From Diaporthe sp. PMI_573 (taxonomy: Eukaryota > Ascomycota > Sordariomycetes > Diaporthales > Diaporthaceae), in NCBI GenBank assembly GCA_021399435.1, contig JAJTUP010000017.1:1116001-1180000 (forward strand): a stretch of DNA of 64,000 bases, in the 5' to 3' direction. This document shows, one piece after another, positions 41,553 through 52,261 of this stretch; the stretch's first letter is position 1, and every line of letters begins with the position of its first letter. Below the pieces are notes generated by a model. The model made no database searches and was not told the origin of the DNA. It was given only the letters and a program-made list of their open reading frames with translations. The position numbers and the translations under genes were made by a program.

Positions 41553-42449
41553 TCAACAGGGTGCTAAGCCAAACTCATCAACACTGCGAGGCTCATCCCG
41601 AGATGCAGAGCTTTGGCAGCGCAGGACCTTTTTCCACAGTACCCATACCTCGCGAACACACATGTACATTCCGCCAGGGACTGAGGCGAAATAGACAACC
41701 TGAAACGTCAGCCTCAAGTTTTGACGTGTCAAAGAACGGACTTACCAGAAAGAAATCGTCGTATGGGCCAATGAGCAAGGCAAGCCAGACTGCTCCGTGG
41801 AGGAGGAATATCACCAACGCTGGAACCAACCACTCTACACTCTGCTGCGCTGTGTACACAACTGAAAGGACTCCCCCAAACTCTCGCAAAAGCGCCCAAC
41901 ATTCCCAGGCAGACCACATCCGATAAAGAAAAGTCGCACACAGGATCAGTACCTTACTCAGGAGTGGACTCGCTTGTGCCACCGGTACACTTCCGACAAG
42001 GAGACCTAGCAACACGCCGTCACAAATCATCGCTCCCGCCATCTTGCTTTTAGGCCATGGATCGTTCCACATACCAACCCATAAGAGCCTCTAGTTCAGT
42101 CAGACATAGCTCTAATACTTCTTCGATTGAATGTACATACCTCGCCTGCCACCATTGCATAGGTTCCGAGGTGGATTATATAGATCAGAAAGTCGTGACG
42201 AGAGTGAAGAATGGAAAGAACAGTCATAGGCACAACTACTGCCATACACTGCCATAGAACAAAACAAAGATAGGCATTGGGAAACATCAGCCAGAGTATC
42301 CCGGGCCTGCCTGTCCGGGGCTTTCTGCGTCTGCGAAGCGTCAAGACAGTGTGAAGTCCTGCCCAGAGATAGCTCAGCACGATGGCGAATATTGCGGTCA
42401 CAGAGGGTGGCCAAAGGTCATGGCTCCTGTTCGATTGGTTTTCGTACAT
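41553..42449 (-). CDS. three-exon multi-pass membrane protein, orphan
   Basis: Exons on the complement: 42449-42141, 42090-41746, 41699-41553, all phase 0; 266 residues. Intron 1 is 50 bp (donor GTATGT, acceptor AACTAG) and intron 2 is 46 bp (donor GTAAGTCC, branch GGCTGACG, acceptor TTTCAG). Hydrophobic segments: SVTAIFAIVLSYLWAGLHTV, NAYLCFVLWQCMAVVVPMTV, FLIYIIHLGTYAMVAGE, ICDGVLLGLLVGSVPVAQAS, LVPALVIFLLHGAVWLALLI, giving five to six likely TM helices. A basic RRRRKPRTGRPG loop follows TM1 and the C-terminus is charged. The family is not recognised. All three frames are free of stops, so the gene appears intact. Confidence 0.65.
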
Positions 42450-42802
42450 AATTTGGTTTGTGTGCCCGTCAGGTCAATGTACAAGAGGAGGAGTACAGTA
42501 TCTACTCGTTCTGGCCCGAGATGAAAGATGGTAAGCTGATTACTCTTATACCCTTCAGACAGCTCAAACTTGTCTCACAGGCAGAGCCGAGATCCAACAG
42601 GGAGTTTCTCAGAGACATGCATGTCAAGGCGACTGCCCTTTTCGAGCCACGCAAACCGAGAAATCTGCGCTAATGAAATGAGCGCTAGGGGCCCAGGGTA
42701 TCAAACTTCACACCCCAGTGTGCCCAGGATGGTCTACCATATTGTAACCACACACGAACGCAAGGGGCTGGAACCAAAGGCTCTGCGGTTTGCGCAAAAA
42801 AC

Positions 42803-43944
42803 TTGTCCGCGAAATCCATCGTCACAATACTCATGCTCTGTGCCGCATTCTTGCATCGTGTCCACATGTTTTTGAGAACAAGGGAGTACTACTCGCGGCT
42901 ATATAATGCAACTGGTTCTTCCAACCGTTGTCACTCAGAAGCATTCCCATTCCAGACCCGAAGATATCCGTCGCACTACAAATTTATTTTGACATCAGTT
43001 TCGACCGACAGACGAGAGCAACCACACGTCACAAGTATGGACAACCACAGTCATGAGCAGCAAACAATCCAGAGAAATTTGGGTTGGATGATGACTGTAA
43101 TCCTAGCAGGCGACAACAGATGTGCAAGCAGCCAAATAGCATATGGTTTGGTGATGCGGCATCAAGATCAGCGACACAGATACACCAAGCAACAGGAACT
43201 CATCAAACAACACTACGGACTTGGCTTGATGTACTTCTTCATTATTGCTCTCGCCCGACATGCCTTTGCAGCCGATGCTCTGATACAAGTCCTTTCATCT
43301 TTGATGTCTACCCGCATCCTCTCCCTGATACGATCCTATTATTGGATGCCGACCGAAAGGACATGGCTGTGCGAATTCGTCTCGCAGATGGCTGTTGTCA
43401 TGGCTTTTCTTTGCACCCTCGTGCCAAACCACAAGAACGACTGGATCTTTTGTATAATCGAGTTGCATCAGTCTGTCAACGCAATTTCATGACCTTCACG
43501 CTATATCTTTCTGACAATTCTGATAGAAGTCTCCCAGTCGATCCCATGATCCGATTTCGCACCACGATGTTGAATCATGACCCTCAAGCCATAGTGGGTT
43601 TTATCCAGTCGTGGGAAATGCACGACACTGTTACAAGAGTTATCAGCGGCCTCCAAAACCTCATGGAGACCATGAAGCGCAGACCGTGTGTTTCGGAAAG
43701 TGATTTCAAGGTGGCCTTCACGGAGCCCTTCGAAAAGTGTCGTTCCCTCGTCTATTGGCATGACAAACAGACATCAACAGGGGCAGACCAGTCATCACAT
43801 TGGAACGACCAAGACCACAGGGCGACGTCAGGCTTCCAAATGGACTTGGCCGGGGCAGAGTCGCACTTTCCTGGAAATAATATTGAGGGTACATTTGACT
43901 GTGTTGCGGATGTGGCAGACACTATGGGGTCTGGATGGGGTTAG
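42803..43944 (+). CDS. overlapping open frames, one probable orphan gene
   Basis: Two plus-strand frames overlap: frame 1 (42803-43492, 229 codons, several hydrophobic stretches such as LMYFFIIALARHAFAADALI) and frame 2 (43084-43944, 286 codons). Frame 2 has the better texture downstream of about 43290: PFIFDVYPHPLPDTILLLDA, DRKDMAVRIRLADGCCHGFS, ERLDLLYNRVASVCQRNFM, DSDFKVAF-like SESDFKVAFTEPFEKCRSL. Frame 2 has no ATG at its upstream limit. The likeliest explanation is one spliced gene whose 5' exon(s) come from the region of frame 1, but no join was decisive. No family recognised. Confidence 0.35.
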
Positions 43945-43948
43945 GGTT
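43938..43948 (+). repeat. telomere-type motif
   Basis: GGGTTAGGGTT, followed by GGCT as at 16430-16448. It overlaps the last codons of the frame ending at 43944. Confidence 0.45.
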
Positions 43949-45528
43949 GGCTCTCTGACAGGCAAGCCCTGCAGCGACATACCTAAGCCCTCGCCAGCGA
44001 GGTCGTAGATAGCTTCCTCTCTTTCTCCTGCAGAGCCCCCCAACCTAATGAAAGTGTCTTTACATCTGATCTGATCCTCAGGCAGTGCCATAGCGGATGA
44101 GAGTTCGCAGGTGGCCGGAGGGAGTCAGCCGGGAGTGGTGAGACGGATTTGGTCTGTGGTCTATAGGCCACGGTTTCGCAAGACTTAGCAGAGTTAAAAG
44201 AGAATGAATGTGCATTTGAAGTAGGGGAAGATTCAGGGAGGCTTCTTGTATGCTGGAGCAGAGTTTGTGTGCTTCGTTCTGACAATGGTCCTCAGCGTTA
44301 GCACTTGGGACAAAAATGCACTGACTGAGCGGTGAGCCCACAAGTGGGCCGTCAATTTGCTCAATGAGTCGAACGATTTGGAAGACGTCCGGCACTAGTT
44401 CTCCTCGGGGTTGTGGGAGATCTCGACGCCCGACGCTCGCGGTATTTGTGTTCTCTGAATCCGAAATCAGCATCGCCGTGCTTCCGCCGTCGGGTTCCTC
44501 GATATCCACGAGAGGACAGGCCTGCATGCATGCAGTCAGTCCTGCTAGTACATCCCTTGTGCCAAACCCCCCTCCCCAAACCCCCGGCCGCTCCGTCTTT
44601 TTCCCAGCATTGCCCAACACGCGACAAGATTTGAAGACTGCTGCTGTGAAGACTGAAGGCGCTTCATCATAGGCGGTCGGCGCGGGCGGGCTGGTTGCGA
44701 CGGTTGATCATGAATTCCCACGGCGTAGTATACGTGGGCGGCTTGCATTGGGAGCAGTCCTCCCAGCTTCGGAACTCGTAGTGGGTGAACTGTGGTGGGC
44801 AGCGGCGGTGGGTCCGGGTATATGTGGGACACCAGACGGCAGCCTGACCATGCCAGTGACCACATGCGAACTCAATCTAGATATATCTGTTAGTTTGTGG
44901 AGTCTTGTATGTCGTGGAGGGGGGGGGCTCGTCAAGGTCAAGGCTTACTTTATTGTATTCACACATGGCGCCAACAAACCCGAAAATGCATTTTGCTTGG
45001 GAAGTGAGGCTGTGGTGGATATCTCGCCGGGCCACTACATACTCGGCCACAGATATACTGTTCTTTTTAAATTCGCCTTAGCAGGTGAGACGCGTGAGAT
45101 AAGCATGGCACAGTAGCGTGGACAATTCGCATGATGGGTTTCAGTCTTCACGACAGCCCAGGGCAGCCGCAGATGTGGACAAGCTGGGGCCAAATTCGCA
45201 TCGCGTCAGGTAGTGAACCCAAAATGATATCGGGTGATTCTAGCCACGGGTGATCGGCCGGGGTTTGTTGCAGCGCTTTGAGGAAACCAGGTCTGGACGG
45301 GCTTTTCCTCGTATTGGAAGGTGTTAGGGGTACAGCAGCATGTAGGTTTGTAGACGACGCGGTCTGATCCAATATTCACGTTCATACCGTGCTTTTGGCG
45401 TGCGTCCGTCGAAAGGGACCTCAGGCATAAGGAAGGAAACATGTGCCCTCCTGTGACTGCTTTTGCCAGATAGTAAAGGTAGGTGGGTAGGCGGGCTGGG
45501 TGATGCACGGTCGCGCGCCGTACCCCCG
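43949..45528. other. intergenic, no supported gene
   Basis: The longest frame is minus 44620-44078 (180 codons, no ATG at its start) and a plus-strand competitor overlaps it. Texture is weak on both. Poly-G (about 44930) and CCCCCTCCCC runs are present. Nothing assignable. Confidence 0.35.
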
Positions 45529-45656
45529 GTAGCGTCAATCATGGTGCATGCCCCACATTTAGGGAACAGACCAATACCCATGCAGAAGCACTGCTGACAG
45601 GCAGTAGCGTCAATCATGGTGCCTGCCCCACATTTAGGAGACGGACCAATACTTAT
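45529..45656 (+). repeat. direct repeat upstream of the GNAT gene
   Basis: Two ~53-bp copies, 75 bp apart (from 45529 and from 45604), begin GTAGCGTCAATCATGGTGC and share TGCCCCACATTTAGG...GACCAATAC. They differ at about five positions. The second copy ends about 75 bp upstream of the acetyltransferase start, so it may be part of its promoter. Confidence 0.7.
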
Positions 45657-45731
45657 CTAGCTACTGTCGATGCCAACCCGCAGACAAGCTCGAGACCAAC
45701 ATCAAAACACCTCTCTCCCCCTGCAGCAGAC

Positions 45732-46730
45732 ATGGCGCCTCCTCCCACTCTCCGATTTTCTGATCGTGTTGACATTCATACATTCGAAGCAGACTTTCCT
45801 CAACGAAGGCGGAGAGGCAAATCCACAAAGACGATGGCAAAAGTTATCACTACCCACGAAGGCGAAAAGGTCACGGCAGCCATGCTCGAGGACGCAGCAA
45901 AGCTCTTCAGTGACAATTACGGCATATGGGGCGACAAGGGTCCTGGCAAGCCAGGCAGGTCTTTCCCTCCTTTCTGTGCATGCCCAGCTAACCATCAAAA
46001 ATACATATGTAGGAAGCCGAGTGAAGATGAGCGCCGACCGCCTCCGAGCACAGTGTCTACCTGAGCGGTCGCGGAGCACCTATATCATGGTCACTGTTGA
46101 GGGAGTCCTTGCAGGCAATGCCTTCGCCTGTCGCTGGGAATACGAGGGCCGGCAGGTCTGTTGGGTTACCCAGCTGGTAGTTCACAGTGATTACCGAGAG
46201 CGTCGGCTTGCTTCTTCGCTGCTCTCAGCCCTCATTGATAACGACGACGATATACTCGGCATTATGAGTTCCCACCCAGCCGCATGCAAAGCCCTCGTGA
46301 AGTCAGTTGGAGGTATGCACCACTAGAACTACTCTAAGAGTCTGCCTGTGCTAACAAGAAAGAACTTCGCTTTGCTGAGATACCTCTGGACTTTGCTGCA
46401 GCCCATGCCGTTGGTGTAATGTCAGCCTCACCAGTCAGCTATATCAAAGATGCGAAGGTGTGCGGGCACCTGTTTGACGCTCAAGATACCAGCGGGATGA
46501 TATGTGGAGTTGATTCCAACTTTTATGTTGATCACGCTGAACCCCTTGAGGCGCTTTTAGAGTTTCAGGAAGATGGAAACTGGCCCCTCGGCGATTTGTC
46601 TGAAGGGCATGAGTTTCTGCTCCTACTGGACAAGCCTCGTCGCAGACGTTCAAGGTCTGCTTCATCCCAGCGCTCCCAGCGCAGTGGAACTGGGTCTGCC
46701 GGAAAGCAGGAGCTCCAGGGTCCATCTTGA
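45732..46730 (+). CDS. GNAT-family N-acetyltransferase-like protein
   Basis: Three exons: 45732-45958, 46017-46312, 46363-46730; 296 residues. The order of conserved blocks matches a fungal GNAT family: AAKLFSDNYGIWGDKGPGK, VKMSADRLRAQCLPE, STYIMVTVEGVLAGNAFACR, WEYEGRQVCWVTQLVVHSDY (beta4), RERRLASSLLSALI (the acetyl-CoA pyrophosphate-binding motif A position), GIMSSHPAACKALVKSVG, then ASPVSYIKDAKVCGHLFDAQ and GVDSNFYVDHAEPLEAL. Such enzymes transfer an acetyl group from acetyl-CoA; the substrate is unknown. The classical Q/RxxGxG/A is changed to RERRLA, which is usual for this family. Exon 1/2 can be spliced with two alternative boundary pairs that give the same protein. The C-terminus adds a Ser/Arg-rich tail. 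Convergent with the TPR-type gene at 46868. Confidence 0.75.
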
Positions 46731-46867
46731 AGGGTCATGAGTTTTTGTTTGTAATGGACAGTGGCGACGTGCAAGGTCTACTTCATCCCAGTACGGTGGA
46801 ATAGAGTATGCCCCCAAAGAGCGAACCAAAGGTCTAGTCTTGTGAGGTTGTACAGATCATGGCCATC

Positions 46868-48679
46868 CTATAGCATCTTAGTTTGCAGGTTACACAAGGT
46901 ATCTTCGTACACATATGTGCCAATTCCAGGCATTAGGTATTGTGGCCTTCTCCTCTGGAGAACCTCGCCTGCCCGGGCGTGCATCTCCTGTCCCAGCTCC
47001 AATTGCCCTTCGGAGTAGCTCAGCCAGCTCAAATTCAGATAAATCACAGCACAGGTAAAAACCTCCTCCTCATCTGGGTTGTAAGCCTTGTTTAGGCGCA
47101 GGGCTTCCTTCCAATATGCCATGGACTGGCTTGAGGGACATGAGCGAGCTAGTGTCATATATAATCGCACGTGCCCGAGTCGATCGATAATGTCAGGATA
47201 TTTCAGCCCGTCGAAAAGGGTTATGAGCTCTTTCAGGATGGCTGTTGCCTCTGGTACCCGGAGTTGTCTGATATATACCTCGGACAAAGATAAGAGAAGG
47301 CGCCGGCGACTCTTGGAGTCCGTTTGCCCAACGGACTTGACAGCAGGCTCAAGCACAGACTTGGCCTGCAGCAGGTGGAAGTGCTGGGGATCTCCGGAGA
47401 GGTGATCTAGCTCACAGTATATATCTGCGAGAGCACATTGAGTAAGGACCACCTTAAATGGCCGAATTCCCTGGGTGGATGCACAACACCGTTCGAAACA
47501 GACCTTGGCACTTTCAAATTCACCTCGGCCCCTCATAATCCGACCTACACAGTAGATGTGATCCCACAGCAATTGGAACTCGCTAATATCTCCACCCACT
47601 TCAATACTGCGAGCAATGTCATGGGCCTCGTGATGTCTGAATTGGTAAACGCGGCTCTCGGCCAGTGATAACTTCAATGACTTGAGGAGGAGTTCTGGTA
47701 CATCAGGTGCCTTTTCAAGAAATGAAAGAATCTCATGCTCAGCCTGGTGGGAATTGCCTAGGAGACGGAGAGTCACACTGCGCTGGTGGACAATTGTAGC
47801 CCTGGCCGGGGGTGGTGCCGAATCCGTGACCATCTCGGCGGCAATGTCTAAGATTTGCATCCTATCATTCAGCGGGGCGGATTTCGAAGCTGCAGAAAAA
47901 GCTCCAGTGACATCGTCCGGGAATGGTATGTCTCGGCCGGATTCCTTATAGAGTCGTGCAAGCTGGCCAAGTAGGACTAAGGACGACGCTTTCAGGAGCC
48001 TTTGACTTTGACCTTTTACGCACAGGATAGCAGCCACGTGTTCTTGTGGCCAGGTTATCGAGGTGCCAAAGTTGGACGGTCGTTCCGCTGGTGTAAGGAT
48101 TCGTGCTGGGAGTAACGGAGGTATAGCCTTACGAGCCCGCTGATATCCTTCTAAGCCTGAGACTTGGTAGTGAGCAGTAAGCCATATTGTGGGATAGTTC
48201 CAGTGCCCACCTTTGAGGAATACAGCATATGCTTTGTGGTCTTGAGGAACCATTCTAGCCCTGACAGCTGTATCGACAACGTCGACTGGCAAGTTGGCAG
48301 CAATATTTCCAGGGCCGCCCAGAAACTCGCAGCAGTTGGAATAGAGGGCTCGAAAACGTCCTTCTGAGAAACTGAGGACCATTTTCTCCGTATAAGTGGC
48401 CGAGCAGAGAACTAGACTAATCGAGTCCATCTTGCGAAGCTTGAGCTTGCGATCTAGAGCAAGCTGATCGAGGGAAGGGCTCGACTCAAAGACAAAGCGA
48501 AGGAAGCTCCGCATTGATTTTTGTGGACGCGGTTCCTTCAGTGCCAGCCTCAGATCACGCACTGTCGCGACCTGGTCTAGAAACTCGGATCCCAGTACAA
48601 GAGCCTCGTCGCACAAGTGCGGTTGCTGGCACAAATTTGCCTGCATTCCATTCAATCTGAGGGAGATAGAAAGTGCCAT
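46868..48679 (-). CDS. TPR-type helical repeat protein
   Basis: A single-exon frame; I place the start at ATG 48679 (MALSISLRLNGMQ), giving 603 residues. The frame remains open upstream to 49213, but that extension is low-complexity and lacks an ATG. The N-terminal ~90 residues (SEFLDQVATVRDLRLALKEP, SFLRFVFESSPSLDQLALDR) look globular. The C-terminal ~350 residues are tandem alpha-helical pairs of TPR type: HQAEHEILSFLEKAPDVPEL, ESAKVCFERCCASTQGI, LTQCALADIYCELDHL, LLSLSEVYIRQLRVPEATAI, GHVRLYMTLARSCPSSQSMA, YWKEALRLNKAYNPDEEEVF. This is a common architecture in uncharacterised fungal proteins, probably protein-binding. No NTPase motif (P-loop) was found. The convergent GNAT gene ends 137 bp away. 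Confidence 0.65.
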   Translation of the reverse strand: MALSISLRLNGMQANLCQQPHLCDEALVLGSEFLDQVATVRDLRLALKEPRPQKSMRSFLRFVFESSPSLDQLALDRKLKLRKMDSISLVLCSATYTEKMVLSFSEGRFRALYSNCCEFLGGPGNIAANLPVDVVDTAVRARMVPQDHKAYAVFLKGGHWNYPTIWLTAHYQVSGLEGYQRARKAIPPLLPARILTPAERPSNFGTSITWPQEHVAAILCVKGQSQRLLKASSLVLLGQLARLYKESGRDIPFPDDVTGAFSAASKSAPLNDRMQILDIAAEMVTDSAPPPARATIVHQRSVTLRLLGNSHQAEHEILSFLEKAPDVPELLLKSLKLSLAESRVYQFRHHEAHDIARSIEVGGDISEFQLLWDHIYCVGRIMRGRGEFESAKVCFERCCASTQGIRPFKVVLTQCALADIYCELDHLSGDPQHFHLLQAKSVLEPAVKSVGQTDSKSRRRLLLSLSEVYIRQLRVPEATAILKELITLFDGLKYPDIIDRLGHVRLYMTLARSCPSSQSMAYWKEALRLNKAYNPDEEEVFTCAVIYLNLSWLSYSEGQLELGQEMHARAGEVLQRRRPQYLMPGIGTYVYEDTLCNLQTKML

Positions 48680-50251
48680 AGTATATGAATGGGCGCCACT
48701 GAGAAGATAAGGAGCTGCGCATGCCGAGCCGGTCGGTGAAGTCGGAGGAAGTGGTTTCGTTCTTAATCCGCATACGTGCTCTTTAAAGCCGCAGGCGGTC
48801 CGATCGTCTTGGGGAAAACATAGACAGCCTCGTGGTGCCGCACAGACGAGGCTAGTTGAGACCGGCGGCAGCCTAGACCCGTCAACACAAGTATCTACAG
48901 TATAGGCAGGAGTTAAGAAGAGAACAGCTCGATGTGTGGAAGCTGAGACCAAGCCAACCCCTCTCCAAGTCACGTGCCCGCGGACGACCACGAGACCGAC
49001 CGTACCTGTTGTACCTGCCCCGGTGAACTTCGTCGGGGACGTCTCCGAGAAGGACAAATCACAGACTGCCCTTGCGAGCTTGAGTTCAACAATTGGTTGG
49101 CTTGTCCCAGGATTTTTTTTAAAAACAAAATGACACAACCAGGGGTCTTGAAGCATCGATTGTGACATCCTGCAGGCATGGCGGGGCAGTCTGAACCACC
49201 CACACTGTCTCAACCGGAGGTTGTGCTGACAGCAGCTTTTGCGCAGATTGCGCAGAATGTAGCGCCTTCAGATTGCGCATAATCTAGCGCCTTCGGGTCC
49301 ATTCTCCCAGATTCGAGCCATGAAAGTACTGCTTTCGGTATCGATGCTTATGTACCTAGGTAGTCACCCATCTGGTCAGAGGGAGAGGAATGAACAGATC
49401 TCCCCTTGAAGGACCGCTGATGCATCTTGCCTCGCCGTGGTCTGCCTTCATGTGCAGTGTACGTCCACGGGTTCCATTTCTGGTCATGCCACTTCCAGCC
49501 AGCTGATCATATAACCTCCTGGGCAGATCCATGATATACCAGCTAAAGAGAAAAGAAACTGTTCAGCCTCAACTCATTCACCATAGCATAGTGCCTTCAA
49601 TATTTACTTTGTTCCTCGATGAGTGTCAAGTATGAAGCAGCCCCGCATTTTGCGGTTTGGGAACATTGTGAGATGTGCCATAACATCATGTACCAATGAA
49701 ACAGCGACGGGATGCGCTGCACTCGATCCCCGTCTTGACCCTCCTTCACGCGAGAGTGCCAGCGATCCGTATCCGCGAAGGAACATTTGAGTACGATGCG
49801 AAGGCCAAGAAGAGTGTCTTCAAGCCGGCGGCGAAACGCTGAGTGGCTCAATTTCAGGAGGCTCAGGTTTCAATGGGGGAATGGTAAATCCCGGGAGTAT
49901 ATATTCAGGTAGAATGAAACGAGTGGGAAGGATATAATACAAGATCGCAGGTCGATGCAACCGAATCCGCTCTCGTGTGAAAGGACCCAGGTGACGACGG
50001 GGAACCTGAAATAAACAGAGGTCACCTTTGTAGTGGGGCATATGCAGGTCGACCCCCACTCGACCTCCGTAGGCACCAGACCCTAGCCAAGGCCCCACAC
50101 GCGTCACTCGTCCGCCCATTCACTCACTATATAGTGTGCCAAATCACCCAACCTTAGCTGAACTTGTCCAAATGTTTTACTGAATTACCAATCCACAACT
50201 GTACTCTCCCCGTCTATCTAAACACTTCAGAGTCTGAAACCTGACCTCATC
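48680..50251. other. intergenic
   Basis: About 1.57 kb containing the divergent 5' regions of the TPR gene and the C2H2 gene. Only short frames. A repeated TTGCGCA(G/T)A(A/T)T.TAGCGCCTTC element occurs at about 49238-49296 (AGATTGCG...TGTAGCGCCTTC then AGATTGCG...TCTAGCGCCTTC). Otherwise nothing recognised. Confidence 0.4.
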
Positions 50252-50920
50252 ATGGGTGGCCCAAATTTAGTCACCGCCCTCCGTGGCTTTAAGATCCGCA
50301 CCGCCACGCTCGACAAGTACCTGATCGACCGCGGCAAGCCCGCCGGAACGAACTCGGCTACCATCCCACCATACTACGACTACGATGCCAACGGAAACGC
50401 TACCGATGAGATCTCGGAGGTACTGCGCGCAAGCAGCAGTATCGCCAGCGTCCTGCTCGTCATGCCCTCTGTCGAGGGGCACGACCGCTCCTCCTGGGCT
50501 TATGTAGCCTACAGCTGCGCACACATCTACGCCCAGCGCCACATAACTCCTCAAGACCCTGACGAGCAGGTGCCCCAAGGGTTTGAAGAGCTAAGGCAGG
50601 ATGTGCTCAAGTACAGCTCCAGCTCAGAGGAGGACGAAGGCTTGATGGGTCTTTTTGTCGTCATCACGGAGGCTCGGCCAGGTCCAACTCCACCAGAGCT
50701 CCGAGAACGTTGGCAGGTATGAATTCCCTTTCGTCGACCATTCTTTACATGCCATCAAGTGAACCCGTTTCAAAAAGCGCCGGCTAACTTGTCAAAATAG
50801 ACCCCAATTCTATGTGGTCTTTGTGAACAGACTTTCGAGATGTGGTCAACTCGACAGGGGCACCGAAACGAAGTTCACGGATTGAACGAAGAACTTGACG
50901 CTTTGCCAGCAAATGCTTGA
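50252..50920 (+). CDS. small protein with one C-terminal C2H2 zinc finger
   Basis: Exon 1 50252-50716 (ATG) and exon 2 50801-50920, joined in phase 0 across an 84-bp intron (donor GTATGAA, branch GGCTAACTT, acceptor AAAATAG); 194 residues. Exon 1 is a compact globular region (VTALRGFKIRTATLDKYLID, EISEVLRASSSIASVLLVMP, SWAYVAYSCAHIYAQRHITP, EGLMGLFVVITEARPGPTPP). Exon 2 encodes ILCGLCEQTFEMWSTRQGHR NEVHG, i.e. C-x2-C-x12-H-x4-H, a plausible single C2H2 finger, so nucleic-acid or protein binding is possible. I do not recognise the N-terminal domain. It appears intact. Confidence 0.65.
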
Positions 50921-51201
50921 TCCCGGCATCACTAGATGCAGGGCGGGACAGACAGCGCGAAGGATACTGATGACATCGCAAGACCTGGCTAACCAGTGCC
51001 AAGAAGTCATTCGCTAGCTACTTGCTGTCCGATTTAGCCGGAGGTTTACTGGTCATCAAAGTACGAACATCATCGCTCCTTGTGACAGATGAGTGCTTAG
51101 CAAAGAAAGACATCTGTGGTCCCTGAAGAGCCGATATCTTCATACATTGCCGTGTGGTCTCACGATCCAGTGCATCGGAGTACGGGCCGTGACATTCCTC
51201 G

Positions 51202-51717
51202 ATGGTTCCTGTCAAAAGACTGTTAGCGGGGTTGGTACTGTACCCATCGATCGACTTTACAGAAGATGAAAGCGAGGAATTGGAAGGCTACCCACTCGAT
51301 TGGACGAACCGGAAGTCGTTTAAGGCCGCGCTGAACAGTTTTCGCAAGGAGGCTACGAAGGCTGGCTATCCTATCCCAGAGGCATCTAACAATTGGATAT
51401 TATCTAATTCGGAGGTGCCAATTCCTGCTGTACGCGAAACAAGAAGTGGAACGGCGATTACTATATTGAGTACCTCTAACACTTCTACACCTTCTAAGTC
51501 TGAGGGGACTCCTGTACCTCCAGCTTCTACTTCTCCTTCCTCTACTTCTTCTACTTCTCCTTCCCCTCCTCCTCCTCCAGCTTCTACTTCTACTTCGTCT
51601 ACTTCCCCCCTCCAGCTTCTACTTCTTCTACTTCTCCTCCCCCTCCTTCCCCTCCAGCTTCTACTTCTTCTACTTCTCCCCCCCCCCCTCTGTAATGATC
51701 ACACCAAACCTTTGTAG
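51202..51717 (+). CDS. low-complexity Ser/Thr/Pro-Leu ORF, doubtful
   Basis: An ATG frame of 171 codons. The first ~85 residues are protein-like (LVLYPSIDFTEDESEELEGY, PLDWTNRKSFKAALNSFRKE, ATKAGYPIPEASNNWILSNS). From about 51490 it runs through a CTTCTA/CTCC microsatellite that yields Ser/Thr/Pro, then poly-Leu after a phase shift in the repeat, and it ends inside the 87-bp repeat. The folded N-terminal part may belong to a real gene whose 3' end was overwritten by simple sequence and the repeat insertion. Confidence 0.35.
   Translation: MVPVKRLLAGLVLYPSIDFTEDESEELEGYPLDWTNRKSFKAALNSFRKEATKAGYPIPEASNNWILSNSEVPIPAVRETRSGTAITILSTSNTSTPSKSEGTPVPPASTSPSSTSSTSPSPPPPPASTSTSSTSPLQLLLLLLLLPLLPLQLLLLLLLPPPLCNDHTKPL
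51490..51690. repeat. CTTCTAC/CTCC microsatellite and poly-C run
   Basis: Blocks of (TTCTAC)n and (CTCC)n alternate with CCAGCTTCTACTTC repeats, ending in a run of 11-12 C at about 51679-51689, immediately before the 87-bp repeat. Confidence 0.7.
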
Positions 51718-51778
51718 GGTCTAGTAGTGGCCTGTAGGGTTTATGTTAGCAGTACGGTCCAAATGCGTTCTTACTGTG
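51692..51778 (-). repeat. 87-bp dispersed repeat, copy B, intron-like core
   Basis: Reverse complement of 16677-16763 with one mismatch (CCCTACAAAGG versus CCCTACGAAGG). It contains the same donor, CTAAC branch site and acceptor. This copy is flanked by TGATCATTAC on both sides (inside the repeat end and again at about 51796-51805 in complement), which could be a target-site duplication. The repeat abuts a poly-C/microsatellite tract. Confidence 0.7.
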
Positions 51779-52033
51779 CAATACTCTTTGTCGAGGTAAT
51801 GATCACTAGCTGTGAGGCTATTTAGATGTTGGGCTGAATACTTAGATTGACGACTGAAGAGTCTGTTCTATGAAAGCTATCTACTGTGGTGATGACCATG
51901 TCCTTATATGTTCCGCCTCTTCAGTTCCTTATGGTGCTGGACCATTGGGATCGCGAGCGATCGTTGCGGTCCACCCATGTAGTCATCAGGACCGCCGTCG
52001 GTCCTGTCGGTCCACCCCTATAGGTGGGCATGG

Positions 52034-52048
52034 AACCCTAACCCTGAC
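52034..52048 (-). repeat. telomere-type motif paired with repeat copy B
   Basis: Complement reads GTCAGGGTTAGGGTT, the same 15-mer as at 16430-16444. It lies about 255 bp upstream (in repeat orientation) of copy B, much as the other 15-mer lies about 230 bp upstream of copy A. Confidence 0.5.
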
Positions 52049-52261
52049 CTTTGATGTATCCCGTGACTCCGCACTCTAGTGTTCCTGAGCCTGCGGCGTG
52101 GCATCCGCTCTGGGTTGCCTGGGTCACCGAAACGGGCCCCCTTGGTGCCGACGTGTTGGTTCATAACACAGGCATTCTTGTTGAAGTGCTCGCCAACCAG
52201 GTGAAGCGGTGACGTCTGGCACCAGTGTATCGAACAAGGGCCAAATATCTTGTTCGTCAAA

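Noticed and set aside
44078..44620. 180-codon minus-strand frame as a possible transcription-factor C-terminus
   Set aside because: No Zn2Cys6 or other DNA-binding motif was found upstream; an overlapping plus-strand frame is equally long and the start codon is not ATG.
48680..49213. N-terminal extension of the TPR-type frame to 781 residues
   Set aside because: No ATG upstream of 48679 gives protein-like sequence; the extension is low-complexity and contains Cys/Pro/Thr-rich translated intergenic DNA.
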